Assembly: GCA_964019135.1 (NCBI GenBank) | Contig: OZ025253.1 | Location: forward strand, 4,159,059-4,223,058 | Direction of reading: 5' to 3' | DNA length: 64,000 nt | Source: Arenicola marina | Lineage: Eukaryota > Annelida > Polychaeta > Arenicolidae | In this document: positions 46,700 to 60,300 of the stretch, piece by piece | Layout of the letters: the number at the start of each line of letters is the position of its first letter | Position numbering within the stretch: position 1 is the first letter of the stretch | Position numbers and translations under genes: made by a program | The notes under the pieces: generated by a model | The model's database searches: none | Told to the model about the DNA's origin: nothing | The model's input: only the letters and a program-made list of their open reading frames with translations

Positions 46700-49600
46700 C
46701 TTTATGCAATATCGCATTCTTTTATGCTGCATTAAACTTCAGGTTCACTAAAATCTGATAACTTAGGTTCGTAAAAGTTTTTATCATGAATATCGGGCGA
46801 ACTTTACGTGGTATACCATAGATCATAGTTAAGTATGACTGCGATCGGCGTATATCAATATATAAAAGAACAATTTTGGCGCAAGCGATGACGTTGGCGC
46901 TGGCGCGTCCAGTGTGTGGAGGCCTTAACACTTACCAGCCGAAGCCATTGCGGATGTCAAAATAACCGCCAACACCAGAGCGAGGCTGCACGGGACACGA
47001 GCCTGGAGAGACGCGTTTGGGTAGTCATAGCAACGACGCCGCAACCACCACAGGCTGAATGAACGTCCCTTAACCCCGTGCCGTGTGTGGTCCATATGCC
47101 CTGTACATTCTGAGAGAAAAATGTTTTCTCGTGCTAAGAATTTTTCGGGCGGACATCGTTCATGAATGTCCTTATTGCTTACAAATAATGCTATAGTATA
47201 CAAGAACTAGAAGGAGAGGGTTTTAGAGACATTTCGGTAACGCAAGTCCAGTATGACAGTTGACCACTATGTATAGAAATGTAGCATTTGAATTTCGCCA
47301 CCAAACTGTGGACATTGTTAGCACTCTGTGTCACTTCGATGCATGAAACATAATAACATAACATAGTATATACATCTTTAAAGCGCTATCACTGAAACAT
47401 ATACGCTAATGTGTCCATGTAATTTCTAGAAAACAATCTAAATTTGTATTCTATGAGACAAAATTATTTTAATCTGTGGTTTGCACAATCAGTTCTAAAT
47501 AAATGCCCATTATGAGGCTCGGCGACACTGATATGTCGCATTGCCGTTGGTATGTGCACGTAGAGGCGTTCTTGACCCTCTGAAGGATATGCATTACTGA
47601 CCCTGACCCCTAACCCGTAATCCCCGAGCCTAACAATCCGGCGACGAGGGACACATATGACCCGGATGACACATAAGACCCCCACATACGTGCTTCACCT
47701 TGTGACCGAAAGAAAGAAAACTTATCTGACGTCAGGAAGAGCTGGAAGCGCAGGTTTGCGTAATGTGGAGTATGGGGTGCAAACTTAAAAGCACTGCGCC
47801 CCCAAAATTGAATCATCCAGACATATGCATACTAGTGTTTTGGGGGGAGCGGACAAACAGTCATGACACTTAAATGTCACACTATGAATGTCCATTATTC
47901 ATGGGACATGTTCTCGTCATCTCACAAGATGATACAATTCTGCGGCCGTATTTATAATCGGCACTTAGGTTACGCCAATAAACATAGCGCTCAGTTAAAG
48001 ATTTATCGAGCGATTATCGGGTTAAAAATACATTAGTAGTGATATAAGAAGTGAATATTCTGAATTAAAGAAGTGGAATGGCATGCATGGTGCCTAGAAG
48101 GCTCAAATTAAGAGAGAGAAAAAAGCACTGGCTTACCCCATGCATTCGCATCCTATTTCTGTAAATATGCATGAGGACCGAAGTCACGACAATAATGTCC
48201 AGATGAGGTAAGTATAGACGTGTTGTGTTGTCATAATAATTGAAGATACAAATAGGTAAGTAGTAAGATAAGAAGTAAGTCACCACAACATCTAGCATAT
48301 ATGACACTAGGCTTCATAAACTTATTCTAATTAGAAACACATATTAAGCAACGACCCCGACTAACTATCCATTGACAGCCGTACAGAAATGATGAAGGGT
48401 TATTTAGTTAAATGAAGCGAAATCGGCCATCGCCTTTATGATTTCTCGACGCACGGGTGATGAATCAGTACAATTACATTTTAGAATCAAGACTAAAAGT
48501 ATCTCAAAATTATGATGCGTATGTTTTATATCTCTTTGAGTCTGTAACAACAATTTCGACATAAAACTGCGCGGTTTATTTATATCGCGGACGTCCTAGC
48601 TAGCCGCTGTCGACATCACCCAGAATACCGTAACAGCGAACAGACGCGCAGGGATATAAAGCCGGCCACCAACTTCTGCTCCGGTGAACAAATCTGCTTC
48701 TCTCTGGATAGCCCACAGGCTTTCAGAATTTATGTTACTTTGAGTTGTATTCCATTCCCCATTATAAGTGTGAACCAGTTTCACATGAAAATGCCAAAGG
48801 ACGATGAAAGCTCCCCTGACGCTGTTGCAATGTTTTACCTACAGTTTGGCGATGTTTTCTTATAATTAGCACGATTAATCATCTAGCCCCAGTTCTCTCA
48901 CCCTACAAGGTACGACGCCGCCGATTCTTGAAATTCTCAAGTGGATTAGATCTGTGACACAAGTTGACTACAAGCTCTACTCATTGTCCCTCTGGCATGA
49001 AAGGGTTAATTAACCACCATTAACGTTGTGTGTTCTGCATATGGACTAGTAGTATATGGCTCTAGGACTCATATGTGTTTGAGTTTAATCAATGAACATT
49101 CAAGCGGGCACTGTGACGCTGTACTTTAGCCCGGGCCCGACACCAACAAGACATGCCAAGACACACATTTACCAACACGAAATAGCAATAACTTGCGTTA
49201 GGTATCTTACCAGGTGATTTCTGCTTCGGGTAACTCATCAACTGCTGGAGGACTTGCCGACATGTTTCCATGACCGAGTAATGTTGCTCACAACCATTCA
49301 ATGACTCCACAGTCTTCACAGAGGGCGTTCCCTAATGGACTCGCTCCGGTTTGCTCTCCACACGACTCACAAAACTGTGGTTTAAGGGGTCGCCATGTAG
49401 ACAAGTCCAAGTGTAAACCAAATCTCTATCTAATGGCGCTACCAAAAATAGCTACCAAAAACTTTCAAATCATGAGCCCAATAGACGAGTGATCTGAATG
49501 CGTCCGGTCGGAAAGACAAATAGGTGAACGCTGCTCAAATATAAAATATGCAAAGCGACTATCACTGCCAGTATAGAGTCGCACTGAAGTAATTATTGGA

Positions 49601-51720
49601 GCAATGTACGGCACATATACGATCACTTCATATACCAGCTGAAGATTTTTATATTGAAAAAGTGGGACAAGCTCTGTGTGTACCAATCACTCTTATGGTC
49701 ACTTCCTTATTGGGACAAGCATTAGGGCGTAGACGAGGTAAAGTTTGCTTCTCGTGTGTTTTTGCTAGAAGTTTTGCGACTCTCGCGCCAAAGGGCTTGC
49801 ATCTGCAAACATGGCAGAATGTGAAGTTTTTACTGCCGTCTAGGCAAGCTATACGTCTGTGAGAACCTAAAACGCCCGACAACCCAAAACGGGTCAGGAT
49901 CCTAACACGTAATGCACAGTTAGACGCCGATTTTTTTCCAAGCACGACACGATAATCAAAGAATAAATATGTCCGCAGATTTGTTTCATACCCTCCTAAT
50001 CTTGCAATCAATATTGTTTTAATGGGTTGATCTAGGTCCGTAGGGTGTGACAAGACCCGCAATGAGCAAAGAGAACAAGGCTGTAAAGTACTGCAAACGC
50101 CTTTTCCGTGCCTTGTTACGCACCGTTCCCATACTGAAGCTCACACGTCGCCCCCCCCCCCCTCCCCAGCTTCTCAGGAAACCTCAATGTTATTCTTATA
50201 TCACTGACTAATAGGCACAAAGCGAGCGTATCGAGGCTTCATATCGGCAGATTGTGTAGGATAACAACGTCAACTGTAACTGTTAGTTTGTTCTTAGTTA
50301 TGTAGGACGTTTTGGGAAATCGGACGTGTTGGGTCCCAACAGACGTTTCCTAATAAAATGTACGTTCTGCCTTGCCAAGTTGTTTGGAGCTCGCCTGACA
50401 CTGGCAAGTCTTTCATGAAACAGCCGCATTCTGGTTTAGCATCTCTCAGTTTACAACATCAAATAAAATGTTACCATTTTAGTTCGTTGTATTGCTAATC
50501 TCGGACCATTTTAACCACAATGGAGTAGATTTTAGACCCACTCTATTCAAGATATATATTCTGACGATATCACTGCTTCATGTGCTGATGGGTTATCTAG
50601 GTTTCTTTCCGTTCGTATGACGCAATATGGTATCATAAATCGAATGTATGCACGCTGTATTTATTGCTTACGTAAGAAGGCGCATTATATAAACTGATCA
50701 GGCAAGCACAACTTTGCTTCCTTTGTCGCAGAAATGTACATATCTATGTTTATCCTCAAAATACAACGCTTGAGATTTCAGACATTATGGAGATGGGCTT
50801 ATCTTTAATTATATTAGATCTATTATTATTTAAAAGTTGGCATTACCTGGACTAAAGTAAAAGCTGATTCACGTCCATGCGATTCTTCACGTAGGAATAG
50901 ACACCGCGCAGCCAGCCAGTACTGGACCATAAACGTTTACTACAACGAGTGCCCATGGTATGCTGGTCTCCAAAGTACCTGGGCCGGAACGGCACAATCC
51001 AATTGGCACTGGTTCGAGTGTTAAAAGTAATACATTTTTCAGAAATCGCTTCGATTCGACCCATTGCATGGTTGCCTGCCCTGCATGGGCCGCGATGTCA
51101 GCGTGTCATGGGGTAATTGTTATCCTACGTGACATGTAGCTCGTTTCACAAACAAGTAATCTTACCTTCTACATTCTAAACGATCGACTGGGCCTTTAAG
51201 TTAACCAGTTTACAAGCAACGATATTATGCGTTGTATAATATGGCATACGATTTATGCAGTGGCTAACGTTAACAACAATGTGGGATGGGTACACTATAT
51301 TGCTACAGTGGTGGGGGTGTGCCGCTGATGCCCAATGAGGGCAGATGGAGAGCGAGAGTAAAGTGCCAGATGGTGGGGTCACAGAGCGAGAAACTTTTGG
51401 TTCAAAAAGTCATCGAAAATAGACACTGACACTTCTCTCTTAACGAGTAGGCTCATCATTCACAATGTTTCGTCCTTTAAGGAGCCAACATTTATTTATG
51501 CATGACGTAAAATAGAACATAGCGAAATAACATGATTTACGTATTAACCTGTTTTTAAGAGGTTCCGGCGTCATAACGTTGTGCTTAAAGAATTACACGG
51601 GCGCTGGCCCCCGTTCTATATTGGGTACGGTATGATGTTGGGGTTCATGAATTGCGCAGAAGGATACATAGCTTTACCAACTCAACAACAACCCAAAGGC
51701 CGTGCCCATATGACTTATTG
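46700..51720. repeat. Segmental duplication, copy 2 (pairs with 26040-35935)
   Basis: Direct orientation and collinear with copy 1, lacking the 0.8-kb telomere-like block and the 3.5-kb MITE-bearing block. A segment of about 100 bp (50340-50440) is inverted relative to copy 1 (34243-34343). No gene beyond the gene C signal exon was seen. Confidence 0.88.
46936..47095 (-). CDS. Gene C first coding exon: signal peptide
   Basis: 53 codons plus 1 base, one visible residue change from gene B (TSAMASA for TSVMASA). Donor CTG|gtaagt, phase 1, compatible with the EGF exon that follows. The start was chosen as in gene B. Confidence 0.65.
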
Positions 51721-51817
51721 CTACATAACAGTTTAAGTCAATAAATTGAAAACCACAACATATCTGCGGTGACATATATGTAGCGGGGCGTTTCAGCGAG
51801 GTCCGTTTCGCTCTCAG

Positions 51818-51823
51818 TTTATT
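51818..51823 (-). promoter_or_regulatory. Candidate poly(A) signal of gene D
   Basis: AATAAA on the - strand about 265 bp past the stop at 52088-52090. Confidence 0.4.
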
Positions 51824-52087
51824 CCGTGGCTATTTAAATAGGCTTCATCGTGGGGATGAGTCGCACGATCCGTATCTGGTTGGTACGTACGTACATACGC
51901 TGGCCACTGTGTTTGATACAGCCGTCCATGGCACTGCACACCAAGGGTCATAGTCATAAAAGTTCTCGCAAGTTACCCGAAATGAGCCTTGTCGTCGGAG
52001 CCTATCACGGATATTACATAGAATCACGACAAATTGTCGACTTAAATGTGTGCACTTGCAACAACGCGGCCTGACGTTATTCTTCTG

Positions 52088-53143
52088 TCATTGGCCGGGA
52101 AGACCAGCAGAGTTCTGGTAGATAGGCTCGCCGAGGTCAGTCCCGCCATCCCCGTCCCGGTGGTGTGGCGGGTGAGATACGGGGAGGTCCACCTTCCTGT
52201 GAGTCTCCGGGGTCCAATTTTGGTAGACAGGGTCACCATTGGCTGCATTGTGCCGTGGTACCGGCTGGTGGTGGGGGTGGTCGGTCGCACGAGGCTCCTC
52301 TGCCCCCCTCCCCGGATCCCGCCTCACCCCCGCCGTCCCTCCGTCCTCCCTCCCCTGGTCCCTCCTCACCTCCGCCGCCCCTCCGTCCTCCCACCCCGGG
52401 TCCCGCCTCACCCCCGCCGTCCCTCCGTATAGGTGACTCCGCCTCTTCAGTCGCCCAGTCTCAGCGAAGTCGTCCACGATGCTCCCCGGTCTGTACTTGG
52501 CGGGGGTGATGTACCCGTCGTTAGGGCGGGGCTGTCCCCTAGTAACTGCCGCTCGACCCCTACTGGGGTCATTGCTCTTCTCCTCCAGAAAACCCGGAGT
52601 GGCGCGCGTGACACTAATCGGCCGCTTGCCGCTTAAGTTCTTCCCCATCTTGCTGAATCTGGTAACCATGGTGTTAAACAGGGTGCGCCTCCCCCTTGCG
52701 TCCTGTATGGGGCACATATAGTCGTCCTCCACGGGGCAAGGCACCTCGAGATTCCCTTCCTGCGCGGGTATAAAGGCCTGCAGAGACACCGCCTGGCTAT
52801 CTGGTTGGTTGGCCATCTCGAAGGCCTCCAACATGGTATCAGGCCTTGCCAAGGGCTTACCCTCCACATGTGGCTCCCGAAACTGGACATCATCCCCACC
52901 CCTTGCCGATTGTTCCCATGGCAACGGACCGATGTCAATCTCTGCATCAGGATTATTCCGGAGATTGTTCATCTCACACCGTCTGGTCTGCAGTGAACTC
53001 CTCCGCCTAATCAGGCACACCATTAATATGGTTAACACGAAAAGTAAAAGAGCGCCCCCTAGTGAGGCGCCAATTATGAGCCCGAGACTGGAACCGTATG
53101 TTATCTGTCCGACATGGAAGGTCAACCGACGTCCCGAATGTAT
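52088..53143 (-). CDS. Gene D terminal exon: TM and full-length cytoplasmic tail with two YQN motifs
   Basis: 351 codons plus stop, phase 0 acceptor tttttcag|ATA. TM helix LGLIIGASLGGALLLFVL..., stop-transfer CLIRRRSS. Tail motifs [23 protein letters not shown] and [20 protein letters not shown], three to four 14-residue repeats, then a unique end with DPVYQNW (52217-52225) and EPIYQNS (52112-52120). Y-x-N is the Grb2-type SH2 recognition core, so phosphorylation-dependent adaptor binding is a reasonable inference. Confidence 0.85.
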   Translation of the reverse strand: MHSGRRLTFHVGQITYGSSLGLIIGASLGGALLLFVLTILMVCLIRRRSSLQTRRCEMNNLRNNPDAEIDIGPLPWEQSARGGDDVQFREPHVEGKPLARPDTMLEAFEMANQPDSQAVSLQAFIPAQEGNLEVPCPVEDDYMCPIQDARGRRTLFNTMVTRFSKMGKNLSGKRPISVTRATPGFLEEKSNDPSRGRAAVTRGQPRPNDGYITPAKYRPGSIVDDFAETGRLKRRSHLYGGTAGVRRDPGWEDGGAAEVRRDQGREDGGTAGVRRDPGRGAEEPRATDHPHHQPVPRHNAANGDPVYQNWTPETHRKVDLPVSHPPHHRDGDGGTDLGEPIYQNSAGLPGQ

Positions 53144-56100
53144 CTGAAAAAGGGAAACATATTCCCGATAACGAAAACATGCTGCACTGTCGTATTTTAA
53201 CGTCATGCCTTTTTTGGGTGTAAACAGCACTACTTTTTTATTATGCCCCCACCCACCCTCGGCCAAGCTTGCCCCCACCCACCCTCGGCCAGGCTTGCCC
53301 CCACCCACCCTCGGCCAAGTTTGCCCCCACCCACCCTCGGCCAGGCTTGCCCCCACCCACCCTCGGCCAAGCTTCATGCTACAGCATGAGAAATCGATTA
53401 TTGTTGTAGACATGAATGGCATGCGAGATATGCAGAAAAAATTATTTGCCTTAACATGCATCGTTGAATACCATGATGTGTAGAAATTTGGTTGATATTG
53501 CACATGTCCCTGATGTTGTACATGTATGGGGGATGAAGATGGCGGGGAAATTCACTGGAGTAATAGTATCTCCCAAAGATGGCTGGGAATAAAATGTCAA
53601 GTTCAAATCCTACCAAAAAGTCATTCAATGAAGAAACGATGATCAATCTTCTTATGTAAAACTCATAATCCGTCTTTAATGAACTATTACACGTGTGGAA
53701 TCCAGGAATCAGGAGATTATGTTGGTTACGATATTTTGCTTGCACTCACCTGAATAGTGTGGGTCACGTCCTTGACGCTAGAGGCGCCCTGGTCGCCAGG
53801 TGACGGTGGGATACAGACCAGGAGTCGACGGGAGATCTCCACCCCCTGACACACGCCCCGCCCCACCTCCACCACGTAGTTACTGACGTCAATGACGTCC
53901 ACGAAATAACCCTGAACAACGAGAGAATGTTATTTTATATATAAGTTAACTTTTACCAACGATCATATTTTTTTTCGAATCTTAACATGACTATGCAAAT
54001 ATATCTAGTTTAACTAGCGCAATTGCTCATAAGGGAGTTTAGAAAGGCAGGTAGGTATAGATATATCTTGCTTAAGTTATTTTGGTTTCTTAAATTACTG
54101 TAATTACTGCAATTAATGTAATTACTGTAATTAATGTAATTAATGTAATTGCTCTCATTACTGCAATTCGTGTAATTATCGTAATGACTATAATTACTTC
54201 AATTATTTATATTATTAAATAACTTAAACAAATCTGGAGATCAGATGTCTTTCGGTGGATGCTAAGCAACCAATATCACTATCGGCTTGTATGCTACAAC
54301 TGATAAATTTGCATCTTTATTAATTCAAATTGTTAATGGCATCGTGATATAGTTGTCTTCGCAAATCCCAGCTGTCCGTCTGCTCAACATATTTTGAGAG
54401 CTTTATATATTGTTCATTTTGGAGATCATTCCTCTATCTAATTCTTTGCGCGATTATTTACCGGAATGTTCAGAGGTGTCCCCTCGGCGTAGTCAACCTT
54501 CAGCGATATGTTGAAGTACGGAGTGACGACGATTTCCAGGACACCCTTGCGGGCCAGCGCCTCATCCGTGACGTTGCTGATGTTGGTGTACGCCAAGTAG
54601 CCGTCAAACTTGAAGCCGATGTACAGCGTGACGACGGCCAGGTCTGTGTCGTACGTCACGACGGAGGAGTCCCCGTCAACATGGGAACTGTTGCCAGTGG
54701 CAGCCCGGATGTCGTCGGGAATGTCGCTAGGGGGCGTGGGGCAGAGTAACCTAGTTCCGCCGCTGTTGTTGACGTGCTCGCAAACCTGTGATTGGCATAC
54801 TTATATTCCTATATTTATATGTATGTTGTAGGTAGGCAGTAAATACATTTGCTGCAGCTTTTTGTGGCAGGTGTGCATTTCCATCCTGCGGGTTTGATGT
54901 AGCTCCCAATCTTGATAGCTGACGGCACTTTATTGCATTTATACTTCTTGAAGAAGTGGTGCATTATATATCGACAAATGAAAGTAATACATCGTGAATA
55001 ATAACCGATCGCATTAAATCAATAAGCAATACCTCGGACGAGACAATGCTTGTCTCCTCGAAACCTGAATTGTTTTCATCTGTGACGTTTCTGATGATGT
55101 TTGTAGTTATTTCCAGTATCGGTCTAAATGTCGTGTCCAGCGACTTGCCCACAACGGTGAGTGTGGTTCCACCTCTGCAAATTCAAAGACAGGGTTATAT
55201 GAACGCCACCAATACCACAACAGCTTAAATGAGGCGTTTGGCAATGTCATTGGTCCAACATTAGGATAGCAGACCCACATTTTCACTTTATGTTTAGATC
55301 CGAACCTTACAGCTGTTTATGAATAGATGAATTGGTGTTTTGGGCCATATGTGGGCTCAACCGGGCCATGGGACCCCGCCGAGCAATGACATTGATGAGA
55401 AGTGACACTCCGCAGATTTAGATGCCGAGTGTGATTGGGTGTCAAACCTCGGGACATCGTGGCCTGTAGCTCGGTGTCCTATCAACAGGGGTCTCCATGT
55501 CATGTTGCATCGCTGTATAACACTCATTTTCATTGAACGACAATTTACGATCAGTCATTAATCGTAACTTCCAAGTTCCCCTGATTTGCTAGCGTAGTCC
55601 AAAGTCTTCCGACCCCGGTCCCGAGGCGATTTGGTAAGATAACACTGGGGGTAATACTCACTCAAGTAACGTGGTGAGCGGGAAGATGTCCGAGATGTTG
55701 GGGTTTGCCCTGTAGGTGAAGGTCCAGTGTTCGGCCAATTGGATGACTCGCCCATCTTGGAGACGGAGGCTGATACGTAACGACCGTTCCAAATCCGTCT
55801 CCATGCCAACGGGTGTCAATGCCGTCAGGGTGGTGTCGTTGCTAGGTAATAGCACATCACCATGAGAAAAAACTAAGCAACATCCAAAATCTTTAACAAA
55901 AAACTATATAGTATGCAAACAATTGAATCACAGCTGATCGTTCAGCCTACTACTCACAGGTGTTGCATCGTTGCTTGGTAACTGTCGCCAATGTCGACTG
56001 CTAAGACCGGAGATGGCGACCCCAAGGCACTTCCGAACATAGTAATTAGCGTGCCTCCAGCCAGAGGACCGCTGTCGGGTATCACCATGACGATCTCTAA

Positions 56101-57318
56101 GGGCAGACAGCAAAGTAGCATACACCACTTTATTGTCATGTGAGCGACGAAAGGAATAGCGCCCGGGTTCGTGCAGAAACGACTCCTCACGAGGGGCCCA
56201 TTTCACCAAAATCTAATGTCCTTGTATTGCCATGTTGTCATAAATACCGTATTACATTAATTGCACTAACATTGGGTACATAGACGCATAGCAGAACGAT
56301 GATATGATATGATTACTGACTCTATTAGCGAAGCGTTGAACAAGAACTTAGAAACATCGGAAACAGATGAGGCGATGATCCCCCCTTCCCTTTTTTACTG
56401 GTGAATAATCTTGCTCAAACATTTTTAGAAACCCTGTCGTATCTCCTAAGCGGATGGGTCAATTTATTTTCCGTTATGCTTTGCATTAGTCTTAACAATA
56501 CAGTGAATAATAAGGTTAAAACGTTACTAATCACCCAAGCGTTTGGATGCATCCGATGACGTTGTGCGCACAGGGTCTGGTTTGGTTGTTGGAAAATCTT
56601 CTGTAGTCAGGTGACCAAGTGTCGTCATCATTGTTGAAGCTGTAGCAAGAACACACTTTGTGAAATGTTTCATGGGGCAGTTCTTTTAGATAAATAATCA
56701 CAGCCAAGGGCGATGAAACGTGAGTAGCGCCCACTGTCGTCTGATTCATTCTCCTTGGGCACAAAGTACAAACCCTAATGTTTATCGTTGTCTCGGGCTG
56801 GGGCCGACAGAAAAAGATCCATGAACCATTCACTGAGACTTGAGAACTGTCCGGTATGGTGATATAAGAGGGCGAGACATGAGGTGCTTTGCTTGATTCC
56901 GCAATAACTGAGACATTATGTGCTAGAACCACGCGTTCATCAAGTAGCAAATCTGAAGTCCGGCATGCTTATTTCCGGGAGCTTGGGAGCTGAGCGTTAT
57001 TTAGAAATTCCCCAATGATTCTACAAGATTGACAGGTGAGTTTTGACGCAGTGCGTAGGCATCTGTTGGTGAGAGCGTGTATTGCCCTCATGATTTAGTA
57101 CTTTCCTTTGAGTTCAAGCCACGAGGAAAGAGAATGTGAGTATCAGTGTAAGGACACATGCGTGTGTATTCCTCTTTGACATCAGTTTTAAACTTACAAC
57201 CGTTAACTTTTAGCTTAGGCCTACAACAGTCAAACAAATCGTAAAGTTACACTGGCAGTTAACCTGTTTGTGTACCGTCTGAATACGACTTGTCTGATGA
57301 AGTGCCATATGCAAGCGA

Positions 57319-57349
<31 letters not shown>

Positions 57350-60300
57350 TACACGTCCCACCTGTGTCTTGAGCCTCACAATCGCAGTGGTTGTTTGGCG
57401 TGATTTAACCCATGAGCACACAAAGGTGGCGCAAAACATTGCTTCATCGCCGTACCTGACGTCGTTGATTTCACTGATGGAGTGAAAACAGCAGTAGACT
57501 CCCTTGTCGGGTCAAACGTTGTAACCTGGTCATCGCTTGTCGCAGCTGGATCAAAACTTATCATCGTTATTCTAGCTGAACACGGAATAATGCGCTGAGC
57601 CAGTAAAATTGTAACAGTGTTAATAATAGAGTGAGCAATCAAAACGTGTATATTTTAAGTCTATACATGATAACTAAAGTCAAGGTCATAAATGCCGTAG
57701 ACTCACGTTTCGGCCCATATTTTCCGCGAATTTGGCGCGATCGCTCTAAAAATCACTGACCTGACAAAGCAACCCTGTGCAATTTTAATGATACGAAACT
57801 TACGTGTGTACTGTGAGCTTATCCTTTTTTAAGATACAAACAATCCCGACGGGCACATTTTTTGAGGGCATTTACTGATGGTTACATCCCACGGTAGTCA
57901 CTTTTAGAAGAACAATCTTCGATCGTAATTAGTTATTGTAATCAAAATACCAGCATACAAGTTATTATAATAGACATATTAAATAGTTTAATATAAAAAA
58001 CACTATATATATTTTTGATACCAATCCGCTGCAATTATTCTTATCTTCCTTATAAGAAAGTGTGGTGGGTAACAAAACTTATGTCCTCTACGTTAAATGG
58101 CAGGTAAAAGAAGGGACGCCACAATTAATGCTATAGGACAAGGGGATATCCGTACCATAAGTTGCCGCGCCCCACTACTGTCCCCCAATCGAGTACTTTT
58201 TATAACAACACTTCTTCCAATCTAACTATATAGAGTACAATAACAGAAGCATCTAAACCCATCCAGTCAAAGCCCCCACCCACCCACTCCTAACAATATA
58301 GACTGCTCTGGACTATCTCTAGTTATGCAATGCAAACAAGATAATTATGGGATTAGAAAGTGGTCCACATTCGGGTATCCAGTCGGCTTAATTTGTTATA
58401 TCTGGTTATGTCTTGGGGTGGAGCACAAAGTACTAGAAAGGCAGGGGTGGTTGGAGGGGGGGGGGGTGCATCTCTACAGGACCCCAATTGCAAGTTTTCA
58501 TTTATAATACTGGCGACATAGAAAGTGTGACACGTTCAGTTTGGAGATGAAATAGTGAACATAGTAAAGTAATCATCAAAAGTGATCATGATTACATTAG
58601 CAATGTAATCGATTACGATTACTTGGAAAATGTAATCGATTACAATCGATTACAATTACTGATTATGATTACCCCATGTTTGGTGTATTCCTCTTTAGTG
58701 TCATTTTAGTCGCTCCCAGAATTTAAGTTGGTATGTGCAAAAATGAATGAAAAAGGTATCCCCTTCTACTATTTTGGGCGTTATAATTAATGTAGAGAAA
58801 TAATATCAGCTAATGTTGTTTTGAAGTTACAAACTTTTAACTTACAACCGTCATGCAAATCGTAAAATTGCACCAGGCAGTTGCCCTGGTTGTGTACCGT
58901 CCTAATACGACGTGTCTGATGAAATGTTATATGCAAGCGAATATATATATATATATCACTTTGTGAAATCCCGCCAAACAACCACTGCGACTCTGAGGCT
59001 CAAGACACAGGTGGGATGTGCAAATGTGTCTAGTGTTATATTTATATACATGTATAACACTGGAAATGATAATCTTAGGGTCGGTGCGGGGGGAGCCGCC
59101 AAAAGTTAACATTCGCACGTCCCATCTGTGTCTTAGGCCTCAGAGTCCCAGTGGTGGTTTGGCCAGATTTAACCCATGGACACTCAAAGGTGGCGCAAAA
59201 CATTATTCCATCGCCGTACCTGACGTCGTTGATTTCACTGAAGGAGTGAACACGGCAGCCAACTCCGTTGTCGGGTCAAACGTTATAACCTGGTCAGCGC
59301 TTGTCGTAGCTGGATCAAAACGTATCATCGTTATTCTAGCTGGACACGGAATAATGCGTTGAGCCAGAAAGATTGCAACTGTGTTAAAAATAGAGCAAGC
59401 AATCAAATCGTGTATATTTTAAGTCTATACATGATAACTACGCAATTATTAAGATGGATCTAAGATTCTAAATTTGCCGATTTCAAGTAAACAACAACTA
59501 GCATGGGTTTAGGTTGAATGCTAATCTTCTTGTTGCTAACATAGCCCAATTCGTTCAGGTTGACATGAAAGATGAACCCTTCTCAAATGGACGAAAAAAA
59601 ATTAGTAAGCGGAATCATTAGTTGGCTAAGTCATATGCCAGTATTTTCATATGAATTTGGATTTTTGTTCTTATTCTTACCAGAGATAATTATGTATCCG
59701 GCGCAGGGAACGTCATGGGAAAAATGACAAGATTGACTGGCGGGATTGTACACAAGTCCTCCCGCACACTGCCCCTCGTAGGCCATACCCGATGCGCATA
59801 TGATGTACTTCGAACAGTCAAATGGGTGTGGATAATACCCATGTAACACTCCAGAACAGCTCGATTCTATGATATCTGAAATAAACAAACCAGAGTCGGC
59901 ATTAACCCCTACCGTCTGCTCAATGTTAGTGCGACATTCATGGCCCTTATCATTATTGCTAGAACTGTTTGGCAGTGTCCTGTGATGTGTTTGTACTATA
60001 TATGTACATGTCGGAATCAAATTCATGTTTACATCACATTTATGAACTTATGCCGTGACAAGACACGCCAATATATATGAAAGGTATGCCTGTGGTTACT
60101 ATTTAAGCTATAAGTCCATACCCGGGATCCCATTGTTGTTAATCCAATGGGATGCTTACTTGTAATAAATATACACCACGGCCCTGCGTAGACAGGTAAA
60201 CATATGACCCAGTTGACTGTATAACGGTGTATGCCTGGTTGTGCCAAACCGACAGGGTGCTTTGTATATAAGAAACGTGGAATCCATGGTTAGCGTCACG

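Larger units (their letters stand above)
36073..47095 (-). pseudogene. Gene C: plexin-like IPT gene, probably broken in the middle
   Basis: Recognisable pieces on the - strand: 46936-47095 signal peptide, 46199-46321 EGF, 43420-43629 CBM14, 39517-39590 remnant of the 180-bp IPT exon, 38808-38946, 37807-38130 and 37466-37627 IPT exons, 36073-37158 TM and tail. The first IPT exon and about 140 bp of the second are missing and replaced by tandem repeat. The fused piece has no acceptor in the phase (1) that the CBM14 exon would need; available AGs give phase 0 or stops. The remaining exons are open and well conserved, so damage is recent, or an unrecognised splice form rescues it. If functional it would be the EGF-CBM14-IPT-TM member. 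Confidence 0.6.

Noticed and set aside
56531..56950. 139-codon open stretch with Cys and ESSKAPHVSPSYI
   Set aside because: The duplicated copy at 60786-61052 is disrupted and shorter. No matching-phase splice sites were found.
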